From Chitinophaga oryzae (GTDB taxonomy: Bacteria; Bacteroidota; Bacteroidia; Chitinophagales; Chitinophagaceae), in NCBI RefSeq assembly GCF_012516375.2, contig NZ_CP051204.2:7983501-8047500 (forward strand): a stretch of 64,000 bases of DNA, in the 5' to 3' direction. A program made the translations under genes and the position numbers. The notes below the pieces were generated by a model that was given only the letters and a program-made list of their open reading frames with translations, was not told where the DNA came from and did no database searches. Positions 34,701-45,195 of the stretch are shown here, piece after piece (the stretch's first letter is position 1; every line of letters begins with the position of its first letter).

Positions 34701-35178
34701 TGCGGGCGCCGTTGCCGCCTACCGTCAGAAAATAGGTAGCTGCGTCGCTGTAAAGATTGTACTGGTGCACGAAGCCGGGCCGCAGCGGGTCCCACTGCCA
34801 GCGGTGAGGGCCGGGCGTATAAAAAAGCAGGTAGTCATCGCCGTCCAGCTGGCCGTCTCCCCCGTCCTGCACCCGGAGCGATACTTCCGGCAGGTCGTCG
34901 TAGCGGGGCCCGGCGTTCGGCTCGGGCAGCAGCTGACCACCGGTACCGAACAGGCGTATGCCGGCGGAGGCCAGTTGCCGGGTATCCACGCCCAGCTGAC
35001 GCAGCAGGGGCAGGTCAATTTTATAGACGCCGGGGGCCGTCACTGACAGTTTATACCAGTGGCCCGATGCCAGTACGCTGTGGTCTTTGTAGGTCCGGGG
35101 AACAGTCGGTTCAACAGCGCTGCTGTAGTGATACAGAAAAATTAACAGGAGCGCCGGAAAAATATTCGAAGGTTTCAT
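31780..35178 (-). CDS. porU: Type IX secretion system sortase PorU
   Basis: Large surface protease (1132 residues) of the gingipain C25 family that cuts the C-terminal signal from T9SS cargo and links cargo to lipopolysaccharide. A signal peptide covers about 1-22. The catalytic histidine is H642 in NYNGHGSYN and the cysteine C676 in ATCDF. A C-terminal part (about 1045-1132, YPNPF ... GIYIYRLI) resembles a T9SS type A sorting domain or FlgD-like fold. It is in line with porV and diverges from gldJ across 226 nt. Confidence 0.95.
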   Translation of the reverse strand: MKPSNIFPALLLIFLYHYSSAVEPTVPRTYKDHSVLASGHWYKLSVTAPGVYKIDLPLLRQLGVDTRQLASAGIRLFGTGGQLLPEPNAGPRYDDLPEVSLRVQDGGDGQLDGDDYLLFYTPGPHRWQWDPLRPGFVHQYNLYSDAATYFLTVGGNGARIVQDNNIQPAAGKTYSFDYHTFYERDSLNFLSSGKQWWGQEFSKVAGTSRSYSFSLPGPPAGPVTVGFRVAARGAAGSNFGVSLNGAAAASAYLLPAGSSVFESYAIAAYATGAATVAGDAVTAAVTFQPGDLNAKGWLDYLELMAACPLRLPAGGQLDFRNVTVNGRTQYFLANATAQTQVWDVTDPLRPLAMAARLQADTLTFTGDAGPLREYIAFNSGAALRPVAGGAVPNQDLHGQPGATLLIVTHEAFLAEAERLAAWRRSHDGLSVAVVTTAQVFNEFASGTPDPTAIRDYVKMHYDRGTRPKYLLLFGAASYDYRQRVKNNTNLVPSWQSDASLDAIRSHVSDDFFGFLDDAEDITRTDISNLLDIGIGRLPVRTVPEARTAVDKIIRYQQPRSFGPWRNSVTLLADDEDDNLHLQDAEAMSNIIAKNNHLPGIGKIYVDAYPQESTAAGTRSPEVTKAVNNSINKGTLVLNYNGHGSYNRLAEETIMDVNSVQEWKNEQRLPLLITATCDFAPFDDPAIHSLGAQLLLQQQSGAIALMTTTRAVFSNSNRIMNANYLEAAFTPQADGSMRTLGAAIQDGKNKTYSTSGDVINNRKFQLLGDPSLRLAFPQWRVVTDSINGRGVTTETDTLNGLQHCIIKGHIEDAQGNKLQDYNGTLTTTVYGQPATRRTRGNDPRSRAVDFQVQENVLFKGTQTVTNGGFTVAFTVPADLPDGKGKGKISYYTSNATADGGGYFDGFITGGMLPGAPADVTGPGVKVWLDSKAFTSGDMTGPDPLLMIDLADSSGINISGSQPAHHLVAILDSSEYLILNDYFEASLDNYREGQVRFQLTGLPTGAHRITIKAWDTYNNSTVKTIAFKVAAPGSIAVEEVVNYPNPFHDVTRFSFLHNQQGQQLQVDLQVFTTDGKLVKKMRSTIISGTSRFDGIPWDGRGDSGARLPAGIYIYRLIIGSNGQNRALGGKMVLL

Positions 35179-35404
35179 TATCTTGATAGCCCTTTTCCAT
35201 CCTTCCTGAAAGGCCGGTGTAATGTAGAGAAAATATAGGATAAAAATTTGAAATATATCTCTTAATTTTCGCTGCTGTCCTGTCCTTGGTTGATGCCGGG
35301 GATTGATCGGATGAAGGTAAATTACAAATTAATTTTTTTCGCCATAAAATAAAAAAGATTACATTTGCGTTTACTGTAAATATAATCGACTAAAGCTGTA
35401 TCGC

Positions 35405-36958
35405 ATGCGTAGATTAACCTCTTTATCATTGCTCGTAGGTACCGGCGTAATGCTATCCATGACTGCCTGTAACAAGAAGGACGGTGGAGGACTTTTCGGC
35501 AAAAAGAAAGAAGTTTCCTCTGCTACCGGCTGGAACTATAACGACCAGAAAATGGGCGGTTTCAGTGTAGCCAAGAATAAAAACCAGCAAACCGGACCGG
35601 GTCTTGTGTTTGTACAGGGCGGTACTTTTGCCATGGGTGCCACTGAGCAGGATGTAATGGGCGACTGGAACAACATTCCACGTCGTATTACAGTTTCCTC
35701 TTTTTACATCGATGAATCAGAAGTAGCCAACGTACACTATCGCGAATACCTGTTCTGGCTCGCCCGTGTTTATGGAGAGTCTTTCCCGGACGTATACCGC
35801 AACGCGCTGCCGGACACCCTGGTATGGCGTAGTGAACTGGCCTATAACGAGCCGCTGGTGGAGTATTACTTCCGCCACCCTGCCTATAACGACTATCCGG
35901 TGGTGGGCGTTACCTGGAAACAGGCGACCGACTACTGTAAATGGCGTTCCAACCGTGTCAACGAGAAGCTGCTGATGGACAAAGGCCTGCTTTCCAAAGC
36001 AGACATCACCAACCAGTCAGACGACAATACATTTGATACCAAAGCCTACAGCGCCGGCCTGTATGAAGGTACTCCGGGCAAAATGTCCAAAAGCACCAAA
36101 GACCAGTTCAAAAACCCGGACGGCACGCCGCGTACTGTCCAGTTTGAAGACGGTATCATGCTGCCGAACTACCGCCTGCCCACAGAAGCAGAATGGGAAT
36201 ACGCCGCACTGGGTTATATCGGCCAGAACCCCGGCCCTTCCAAAAAAGAAGGTAAACACGGGGAAGAGCTGATCATGAACAAACAGGTATATTCCTGGGG
36301 CACCAACACCAGTGGTCTGCGCGACATCCGCCGCGGTACCATGCAGGGTCAGTTCCTGGCCAACTTCAAGCGTGGTTCCGGTGATAACATGGGTGTGGCC
36401 GGTGGTCTGAACGACCGTGCGTCCATCCCTGGTCCTACCCGCTCCTTCTACCCCAACACTTTCGGCATCTATAATATGTCCGGTAACGTGTCCGAATGGG
36501 TACTGGACGTTTACAGGCCACTCAACCCGATCGATGGTGAAGACTTTAACTACTTCCGTGGTAACAAATTCCAGACGGTATACCAGAACGAAAACAAAGA
36601 GTTCGAAAAAGACAGCCTGGGCCACCTGAAAATGCGTGATGTGACCGACGAAGAAAGTGCTAACCGCCTCAACTATCAGAAAGGCGACGTGATCAACTAC
36701 CTCGATGGTGACTCCCTCTCCCAGGTGGAATACGGTTATGGTATCACTACCCTGATCAACGACAAATCACATGTGGTGAAAGGTGGTAGCTGGAACGACC
36801 GCGCTTACTGGCTCTCCCCCGGCACACGCCGTTACATGCAGGAAGACATGGCCACCAACACCGTAGGCTTCCGTTGCGCTATGGACCGTGTGGGCAGCCC
36901 TGAAGGCAATAAGTTCAAGACAGGTAACCTGTTCAAGAAACAAAGACAGAAGCGCTAG
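35405..36958 (+). CDS. gldJ: Gliding motility lipoprotein GldJ
   Basis: Lipoprotein of 517 residues (lipobox LSMTAC) with a formylglycine-generating-enzyme/SUMF1 fold: GLVFVQGGTFAMGA, NEPLVEYYFRHPAYNDYPVVGVTWKQA, RLPTEAEWEYAALG and VKGGSWNDRAYW. GldJ belongs to the gliding apparatus and is needed for T9SS function; the fold is used structurally. Assignment to GldJ rather than GldK rests on the TGWNYNDQKMGGF opening and on the porU/porV neighbours. TACATTTG (35360-35367) is a plausible -7 element. A large palindrome follows the stop. Confidence 0.93.
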   Translation: MRRLTSLSLLVGTGVMLSMTACNKKDGGGLFGKKKEVSSATGWNYNDQKMGGFSVAKNKNQQTGPGLVFVQGGTFAMGATEQDVMGDWNNIPRRITVSSFYIDESEVANVHYREYLFWLARVYGESFPDVYRNALPDTLVWRSELAYNEPLVEYYFRHPAYNDYPVVGVTWKQATDYCKWRSNRVNEKLLMDKGLLSKADITNQSDDNTFDTKAYSAGLYEGTPGKMSKSTKDQFKNPDGTPRTVQFEDGIMLPNYRLPTEAEWEYAALGYIGQNPGPSKKEGKHGEELIMNKQVYSWGTNTSGLRDIRRGTMQGQFLANFKRGSGDNMGVAGGLNDRASIPGPTRSFYPNTFGIYNMSGNVSEWVLDVYRPLNPIDGEDFNYFRGNKFQTVYQNENKEFEKDSLGHLKMRDVTDEESANRLNYQKGDVINYLDGDSLSQVEYGYGITTLINDKSHVVKGGSWNDRAYWLSPGTRRYMQEDMATNTVGFRCAMDRVGSPEGNKFKTGNLFKKQRQKR

Positions 36959-36959
36959 T

Positions 36960-37120
36960 TCACGCAAAGAACGCTAAGGAGCAAAGAACACAAAGATTTT
37001 TTAAGTTTTAAATAAGAAAATAAGAAGGGGCGAAGATCAAATTGATCTTCGCCCCTTCTTATTTTCTTATTTAACCTATTCGGTCTTTGCTTCTCTGCTT
37101 ACTTACGCTTCTTTGCGTGA
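36960..37120. repeat. Nested palindrome with CGCAAAGA-type outer arms
   Basis: An outer pair TCACGCAAAGAA (36960-36971) / TTCTTTGCGTGA (37109-37120) flanks the 33-bp inner palindrome. Near the left arm, degenerate ACGCAAAGA-like units occur in tandem (ACGCAAAGA, ACGCTAAGG, AGCAAAGA, ACACAAAGA). The right outer arm is inside the last codons of bcp. Confidence 0.8.
37008..37074. terminator. Perfect 33-bp palindrome, likely bidirectional terminator of gldJ and bcp
   Basis: Arms 37008-37040 and 37042-37074 are perfect inverted copies around one A. The GGGGCGAAGATCAA core is flanked by A/T-rich ends that supply U-rich tails in both directions. It lies between convergent genes. Confidence 0.75.
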
Positions 37121-37576
37121 CCAGAGTTCCAGTATCTCTTCCGTGTGATTCTTAGTGTCCGGTTTTTTGATGATATGATCAATCACCCCTTTCTCATTGA
37201 TCAGGAAAGTGGTCCGGTGAATGCCATCATACTTCCGGCCCATCATCTGCTTTTCGCCCCAAACACCGTACTGGTTCACGATCTTATGATCATCATCCGC
37301 CAGCAGGGTAAAAGGCAGTTCATATTTTTCGATGAACTTCAGATGGCTTTGTTCGCTGTCAGTGCTGACACCGATCACTTCATATCCTTTTTTCGTCAGT
37401 GCGCTGTAGTTGTCGCGCAGGTTGCAGGCCTGGGCGGTGCAACCGGGCGTCATATCTTTCGGATAAAAGTAAAGCACCACACGCTTTCCTTTCAGGTCCG
37501 TCAGTGATACGGTCTTTCCGTGCTGGTCTTTGCCTTTGAATACCGGCGCTTTGTCGCCTTCCTTTAAGTTTACCAT
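37103..37576 (-). CDS. bcp: Thioredoxin-dependent thiol peroxidase (bacterioferritin comigratory protein, PrxQ type)
   Basis: Peroxiredoxin of 157 residues that detoxifies hydroperoxides using thioredoxin. The peroxidatic Cys46 and resolving Cys51 are in DMTPGCTAQACNLRD, the classic Bcp motif with a five-residue spacing. The start at 37576 (MVNLKEGDKAP) is preferred to 37603, which would run into the upstream gene. Its terminal SRKEA codons overlap an outer palindrome arm shared with the gldJ 3' side, so the last residues may derive from the repeat. Confidence 0.95.
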   Translation of the reverse strand: MVNLKEGDKAPVFKGKDQHGKTVSLTDLKGKRVVLYFYPKDMTPGCTAQACNLRDNYSALTKKGYEVIGVSTDSEQSHLKFIEKYELPFTLLADDDHKIVNQYGVWGEKQMMGRKYDGIHRTTFLINEKGVIDHIIKKPDTKNHTEEILELWSRKEA

Positions 37577-37599
37577 ATCGTATTTTTTAACTTTAAAAA

Positions 37600-39294
37600 T
37601 CAACGTTTGAAAGACAGGCGATAGCTGCCTTCATTGCCTGCAACATCGGTCACTTTCATCACGAGGATGTGGTTGCCCGGCGGGCAATGTTCATCAAATG
37701 TGTAGGTGAGCACGTTGCCTTTGCGGGAAAACATCACCCACTGGCCATCCAGCTCTCCGCGGAAATCTTTGATACCGCTGGCATCGCTCATCACGAAAGA
37801 AAGTTTGGTGGCTTTGGACAGGTTGGCGCCGGGTTTTACCGCTACAGGCGTTACTTTGGGCGCTGCCGTATCTATTTCAAGGTGGAAGTTGCCAAAATCG
37901 CGGAAGGTCCCTTTGTACCAGCTGTCTTCTTTTACCGTGGCGGAGGTATTGCTGCTGCCCAGTCCTTCCCGTACCATCACCACTTTGGGCTGCAGGTATT
38001 CCGGGATTGTTTTCGTGGGCTTCAGCCGTACATCGAAGAAATCGTGTACCGGTACCTGCGGCGTATGCAGCCGGTAGATATTGGAATAGAATTTAGGGGA
38101 GGTGGCGGCCACTTCCTGGTAGTTGAAACAGATCTGGTCGTACAGCGCTCTTTCGTCTACATAAAATTCCACCTGGTTATTTTCAAAAATATTGCGGGAG
38201 TCGGGATACATGGGATTGGCGCAGGTTTTCTCCGGCGCTTCGTCTCCGCTCTGCTGCAGGTTGAGCTTCACGGTGGAGGTATTGCCGTAGGCATCTTTTA
38301 CCAGCAGTTTCACTTCATGTACCTCGCCGTCTGACAGGTTGATGATGCCTTCGCCCTTCAGATCGTGGTAGATGCCGAGTTCGTTGCCCGGCAGGGAGAA
38401 CAGCAGCTGGAGGTAAGGCCCGTTGGCCTTTTTCACTTTATAGTCGATATGTGCGTTCAGGTAACGGGTTTCGTCGTACCCGATGTCATCCAGCTGGAAG
38501 TCGATATCCGGCACGCCGTTGTTGTACATGAACACCTCGTAGATACCGTAGGTATTGGGCACATTGTTCATGCGGTCGATGGCGTTGATGCCCAGTCCCG
38601 CTTTGTGCGCCCTTACTTTCACTATTGGCTGGGCGGTGGTGTAGTGGTCTCCCACTTTTTTCACCGGGAGTATCATGGGTTGTTGTTCGTAGATGCTTTT
38701 GTCTCTATCGTAGATGGCTATACGATAAACATCCGGCGGGCGGGTATCTGCGATGTTAAAGCCGAACAGCAGTGGGTTCAGCGGTTTCTCGGTCTGTGTA
38801 TTCCTGATTTCGAAGTGCAGGTGCGGGCCGGCAGATCCGCCGGTATTGCCGCTCCAGGCTACAAAGTCGCCTTTTTTTACCGGGAACATATTTGCCGGGA
38901 TGGACAGGTCGCTGGACCAGCTTTCATTGGCGTATTGCTGCTTTTTCACATACGCCTGCAAAGCCGGGAAAAAGGCGTTCAGGTGCGCATATACCGTCGT
39001 ATAACCATTGGGGTGGGTGATGTACAACACGTTGCCAAAGCCGGTATGCGAAACGCCGATACGGCTTACGTAGCCATCTGCCGCGGCATGTACCGCCATG
39101 TTTTCACGCTGCTGGGTTTTGATATCCATGCCGGAGTGGAAGTGGTTGGGTCGGAGTTCACCGAAGTTACCTGCCAGTTCTATAGGGATTTCCAGGGGAT
39201 TTCTGAAATAGCCTTTTGGGTAATTCTTTTCGGGAACGGATTGTGCCTGTAATAAATGCGGTAGTAAGCAAAATAAGCCGATGACTCTCTTCAT
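37600..39294 (-). CDS. Secreted M23-family peptidoglycan endopeptidase
   Basis: Exported protein of 564 residues. After a signal peptide (MKRVIGLFCLLPHLLQAQ) the LytM/M23 domain fills about 40-200, with zinc and catalytic residues intact: H53 and D57 in HFHSGMDI, H104 in VYAHLN, and H158/H160 in GPHLHFEIR. A long beta-rich region (200-564) without a recognised domain follows and may bind envelope partners. Unlike the EnvC pair it should be an active metallo-endopeptidase. The ATG at 39294 is the signal-peptide start. It diverges from gldA. Confidence 0.92.
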   Translation of the reverse strand: MKRVIGLFCLLPHLLQAQSVPEKNYPKGYFRNPLEIPIELAGNFGELRPNHFHSGMDIKTQQRENMAVHAAADGYVSRIGVSHTGFGNVLYITHPNGYTTVYAHLNAFFPALQAYVKKQQYANESWSSDLSIPANMFPVKKGDFVAWSGNTGGSAGPHLHFEIRNTQTEKPLNPLLFGFNIADTRPPDVYRIAIYDRDKSIYEQQPMILPVKKVGDHYTTAQPIVKVRAHKAGLGINAIDRMNNVPNTYGIYEVFMYNNGVPDIDFQLDDIGYDETRYLNAHIDYKVKKANGPYLQLLFSLPGNELGIYHDLKGEGIINLSDGEVHEVKLLVKDAYGNTSTVKLNLQQSGDEAPEKTCANPMYPDSRNIFENNQVEFYVDERALYDQICFNYQEVAATSPKFYSNIYRLHTPQVPVHDFFDVRLKPTKTIPEYLQPKVVMVREGLGSSNTSATVKEDSWYKGTFRDFGNFHLEIDTAAPKVTPVAVKPGANLSKATKLSFVMSDASGIKDFRGELDGQWVMFSRKGNVLTYTFDEHCPPGNHILVMKVTDVAGNEGSYRLSFKR

Positions 39295-39378
39295 AATATG
39301 CAATGGTAGAAAAAAAATAGGAATTGACAGACGTAATTTCTTCCGTACATTAGATGCCGCAAAACAAGTATATCCTAC

Positions 39379-41642
<2,264 letters not shown>

Positions 41643-41650
41643 CACCTGAT

Positions 41651-41747
41651 ATTTAGGGATTTTTTGATTTACGATTTTGGAATTTAAAATGCTGCGACGA
41701 TCCGCTTCGGTTAAATTCCAAAATCGTAAATCAAAAAATCCCTAAAT
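41651..41747. repeat. 37-bp perfect 8-bp-phase palindrome between eno and the FtsB-like gene
   Basis: Arms 41651-41687 and 41711-41747 are perfect inverted copies around a 23-nt loop. From 41653 the left arm reads in 8-mers TTAGGGAT, TTTTTGAT, TTACGATT, TTGGAATT. It ends 6 nt before the FtsB-like start codon. Confidence 0.92.
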
Positions 41748-41753
41748 TGCATT

Positions 41754-42065
41754 ATGTCTTTTCTGAAATCCATAAAACTGCCTCGCTACGTAAAGAACAA
41801 GTTCTTTATCACGACCCTTGCGTTCGTTATATGGATCGCCTTCCTGGACAAGACCAACCTCATGTACCAATACCAGTTCCAGTCAGAAGTCAATAAGCTG
41901 GAAGACCAGAAAGAGTTCTTCATCAAAGAAATCAAACAAACCCGCGAAGAACAACAGGAGCTGCTGTCCAGCCCTGAGAAACTGGAGAAATTCGCCCGTG
42001 AGAAATACTATATGAAAAAAGATAATGAAGACCTGTTCATTATAAGCCCCGCTCCCCAGCAATAA
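41754..42065 (+). CDS. FtsB/DivIC-type septum formation initiator
   Basis: Small bitopic division protein of 103 residues: a short cytoplasmic end, one membrane segment (FFITTLAFVIWIAFL), then a coiled coil (YQFQSEVNKLEDQKEFFIKE) and the conserved SSPEKLEKFAREKYYMKK end. It would join the FtsL/FtsQ divisome subcomplex. The eno-ftsB order is also found in E. coli. The palindrome just before its start could let it be expressed separately from eno. Confidence 0.9.
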   Translation: MSFLKSIKLPRYVKNKFFITTLAFVIWIAFLDKTNLMYQYQFQSEVNKLEDQKEFFIKEIKQTREEQQELLSSPEKLEKFAREKYYMKKDNEDLFIISPAPQQ

Positions 42066-42175
42066 TTGGTCCCCATCCCCTTGCAGATCGCAAAAATTTA
42101 TCTTAAATTAACAATACATTGCACCTTTCTGTCGTTATAAAGTAGGATACAATTCTCTTATCAAATCTATATTGC

Positions 42176-42388
42176 ATGAGTAATTTTACACTATCTACCC
42201 TCTCCAACCTGTGTCTTGTTACTGATAGCGATCTCAGACGTTCACAACAGGAAGCTTCATTGACCCGGGAAGAGCAGGCTTGTTTCGAAGACACCAAAGC
42301 CGTCCTCGACACCGTTCGTTTTTCTCCCAGGGCCGCCACGCTCCGGCTGATCTTTGATTACGCTGCCAGCAAGCCGGAAAAGCCATAA
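42176..42388 (+). CDS. Small hypothetical protein (70 residues)
   Basis: Encoded alone between the FtsB-like gene and nth. The product MSNFTLSTLSNLCLVTDSDL... has no signal peptide or membrane segment and ends RAATLRLIFDYAASKPEKP. Codon use and base composition resemble neighbouring real genes and no overlapping gene competes. I do not recognise a family. It could also be a chance frame. Confidence 0.55.
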   Translation: MSNFTLSTLSNLCLVTDSDLRRSQQEASLTREEQACFEDTKAVLDTVRFSPRAATLRLIFDYAASKPEKP

Positions 42389-42478
42389 TCCGGCAACACT
42401 TGTACTGACTTTACTGCCTGTCGATCGTACTGCAAGCTCCACGTGCAGTTATCGGCTCATTTTTCCTATTTTTACGGC

Positions 42479-43126
42479 ATGACCAAAAAAGAGCGTTTTG
42501 CATTCGTTATCAGCTATTTCGAGCAACATGCACCTAATGCCGAAACAGAACTGATTTATGATAATCCTTACCAGCTGCTGGTAGCCGTGATCCTCTCCGC
42601 CCAATGTACCGACAAACGGGTGAACCTGACCACTCCCGCCATCTTTGAACGTTACCCGGATATGGAAGCGCTCAGCCACGCCACCTTTGACGAGCTGTTT
42701 CCCCTGATCCGCAGTATCAGTTATCCTAACAATAAAACCAAACACCTGATCGGAATGGCTCAGATGGTTATGGAGGACTTCAACGGTGAAATACCGGATA
42801 CCGTGGCCGAGCTGGTAAAACTGCCCGGCGTGGGGCGTAAAACCGCCAACGTGATCACCTCCGTAGTACACCAGCAACCCAATATGGCCGTGGACACGCA
42901 CGTATTCAGGGTAGCCGCCCGCATAGGCCTTACCACCAATGCCAAAACGCCCTTGCAGACAGAGCTGCAGCTGCTGAAACACATCCCGAAAGAAAAGGTG
43001 TATATCGCCCATCACTGGCTGATCCTGCATGGCCGCTATATCTGCGTGGCCCGGAATCCCAAATGCGGCGAATGTGGCCTGCGGCCGGCATGTAAATACT
43101 ATCAGCAAATCATAAAAGCACAATAA
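42479..43126 (+). CDS. nth: Endonuclease III (DNA glycosylase/AP lyase)
   Basis: Base-excision-repair enzyme of 215 residues that removes oxidised pyrimidines and cuts the abasic site. The helix-hairpin-helix LPGVGRKTAN holds catalytic K121, and D139 is in VDTHVFR. The [4Fe-4S] ligands are C189, C196, C199 and C205 (C-x6-C-x2-C-x5-C). The start at 42479 is preferred because the Nth fold begins there; a frame from 42443 would add 12 unrelated residues. Confidence 0.96.
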   Translation: MTKKERFAFVISYFEQHAPNAETELIYDNPYQLLVAVILSAQCTDKRVNLTTPAIFERYPDMEALSHATFDELFPLIRSISYPNNKTKHLIGMAQMVMEDFNGEIPDTVAELVKLPGVGRKTANVITSVVHQQPNMAVDTHVFRVAARIGLTTNAKTPLQTELQLLKHIPKEKVYIAHHWLILHGRYICVARNPKCGECGLRPACKYYQQIIKAQ

Positions 43127-43159
43127 CAATCATATATTCAGTATAGCTAAATCTTCCGT

Positions 43160-43879
43160 ATGCGCCCATTCCTGACTGCCAGCTGGCGGAATCTGCTGAT
43201 GCTCAATTTTGCTGCAGATGCCAACACGCTGCGGCCATACCTCCCGGCTCACACCGAACCGGACACCTTTAACAATATCCATTATATCAGCCTCGTCGGC
43301 TTCCTCTTCCAGGACACGAAAGTCAAAGGCATCGGCTTTCCCGGTCACCGCACGTTCGAGGAAGTGAACCTCCGTTTTTACGTCCGCTATAAAGACCAGG
43401 GCCAATGGAAGCGCGGCGTAGTGTTTATCCGGGAGCTGGTACCCAAACCGCTGATCACGCTGGTAGCCAATACGCTCTACAAGGAAAACTACGCCACCCA
43501 CCGGATGCGCCACCAATGGGCGCAGCCGGATGCCGACACCCTCCATGTACAGTACGAATGGGAAGTGGCCGGCCAGATGAATTTCCTGAAAGCCACCGCC
43601 GCAGCCACCCCCCGCCCACTTGAGGAAGGCAGCGAAGCTGCTTTTATCACCGAGCATTACTGGGGTTATACCCGGCTGGACCATCGTACTACCGGTGAAT
43701 ATGAAGTAAGCCACCCGAAGTGGGACCTTCATCCGGTGATCGACTACGACTACCGGTGCCATGCTTCCCGGTTGTATGGGCCGGCCTTTGGCCCGATACT
43801 CGAACAGGCCCCCTTGTCGGCCCTCCTGGCCAATGGCTCTCCCATCGCAGTGATGCATGGCCGCAAGCTGCGCTCCTGA
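43160..43879 (+). CDS. DUF2071 (YqjF-like) protein
   Basis: Soluble protein of 239 residues with the DUF2071 pattern: PFLTASWRNLLMLNFAADA, RPYLPAHTEPDTF, VGFLFQDTKVKG, EVNLRFYVRY and a C-terminal YGPAFGPIL. The fold is related to acetoacetate-decarboxylase-like barrels; the activity is unknown. It follows nth by 33 nt and may be co-transcribed. Confidence 0.86.
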   Translation: MRPFLTASWRNLLMLNFAADANTLRPYLPAHTEPDTFNNIHYISLVGFLFQDTKVKGIGFPGHRTFEEVNLRFYVRYKDQGQWKRGVVFIRELVPKPLITLVANTLYKENYATHRMRHQWAQPDADTLHVQYEWEVAGQMNFLKATAAATPRPLEEGSEAAFITEHYWGYTRLDHRTTGEYEVSHPKWDLHPVIDYDYRCHASRLYGPAFGPILEQAPLSALLANGSPIAVMHGRKLRS

Positions 43880-43992
43880 GCCATGGGAAACCCGTTCCGT
43901 TTTTTTCTTCCATCATAAATTTCTGCAACGATTTACAATAATTTGCTATCTTAAGCAGTTCATTCAGATGCATTTAAAAAGCTAAAAACGTT

Positions 43993-45195
43993 ATGAAATC
44001 AGCCGTAAGAGTACAATTGTCCTTCATGATGTTCCTCGAATTCTTTATCTGGGGAGCATGGTTTGTGACACTGGGTACGTTCGTATTAAAAAATCTGCAG
44101 GACACCAACGCCAACCAGGTGAGCGTTGCGTTCCTCACCCAATCGATCGGGGCTGTGATTGCACCTTTCATCGTGGGTATCATTGCGGACCGTTTTATTT
44201 CCGCCCAGGTGATCCTTGGCGCCATTCACCTGATCGGGGCAGCCCTGTTATGGACCTGTTCCGGTATGACCAGCTTCGACAGCTTTTATCCCGTACTGCT
44301 GGTGTACATGATCCTGTACATGCCAACACTGGCGCTGGTAAACTCCATCTCCTTCCGGCAGATGAGCGATCCCAGCAAGGAGTTCTCCACCATCCGCGTA
44401 TTCGGCACCTTCGGCTGGATCATTGCCGGGCTGCTGATCGGCTGGCTCAACTGGGAGAAATCCAACACCCTCGGCCTCACCTTTAAGATGGCTGCCGGCG
44501 CATCACTGCTGCTGGGCCTCTTCAGCTTTACGCTGCCCAAAACGCCACCGGCTAAAAAAGGTACCGAGATCTCTGTAAAAGAAATCCTCGGCCTGGACGC
44601 CATCCGGATGCTGAAAAACCGCTCTTACCTGCTGTTTTTCCTGGCTTCCATCGCTATCTGTATCCCGCTGGCGTTCTATTACAACTTCACCAATCCGTTC
44701 CTGAATGAAATTGGTATGACTGCCGCCGCCGGTAAACAATCCCTCGGCCAGATGTCCGAATTTTTCTTCATGCTGGTAATGCCGCTCTTCTTTGTCCGCC
44801 TGGGCGTGAAAAAGATGCTGGCGCTGGGTATGCTGGCGTGGGTGCTGCGTTATGTGCTGTTTGCCTACGGTAATGTGGATTCCAATTACTGGATGCTGAT
44901 CGTAGGTATCGTGCTGCATGGTATCTGCTACGACTTCTTCTTTGTTACCGGTCAGATTTACACCGATAAGCTGGCAGGGGAAGAATTCAAAAGCTCTGCG
45001 CAGGGTTTCGTTACCCTCGCTACGTACGGTGTAGGCATGCTGATCGGTTTCCTGATCTCCGGTCCTATCGTAGAGTCTTACAAAACCGCCTCCGGTCACA
45101 ACTGGCAAGGCGTCTGGCTGATCCCTGCCGGTATCGCCGCCGCTGTGCTGGTGCTGTTTATGCTGCTCTTCCAGGACAAAACAGAAAAGATTTGA
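43993..45195 (+). CDS. Nucleoside:H+ symporter family permease
   Basis: Membrane protein of 400 residues with about 12 hydrophobic segments, in the nucleoside:H+ symporter group of the major facilitator superfamily (NupG/XapB-like). The start RVQLSFMMFLEFFIWGAWFVTLG and the FGTFGWIIAGLLIGWL segment are characteristic. It likely imports nucleosides for the salvage enzymes encoded nearby (upp, ade). Its TGA stop is the first three bases of an 8-bp-phase repeat. Confidence 0.9.
   Translation: MKSAVRVQLSFMMFLEFFIWGAWFVTLGTFVLKNLQDTNANQVSVAFLTQSIGAVIAPFIVGIIADRFISAQVILGAIHLIGAALLWTCSGMTSFDSFYPVLLVYMILYMPTLALVNSISFRQMSDPSKEFSTIRVFGTFGWIIAGLLIGWLNWEKSNTLGLTFKMAAGASLLLGLFSFTLPKTPPAKKGTEISVKEILGLDAIRMLKNRSYLLFFLASIAICIPLAFYYNFTNPFLNEIGMTAAAGKQSLGQMSEFFFMLVMPLFFVRLGVKKMLALGMLAWVLRYVLFAYGNVDSNYWMLIVGIVLHGICYDFFFVTGQIYTDKLAGEEFKSSAQGFVTLATYGVGMLIGFLISGPIVESYKTASGHNWQGVWLIPAGIAAAVLVLFMLLFQDKTEKI

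Noticed and set aside
33661..35046. 461-codon plus-strand frame opposite porU
   Set aside because: Shadow of the porU coding strand; composition is Gly/Arg/Val-rich without domain features.
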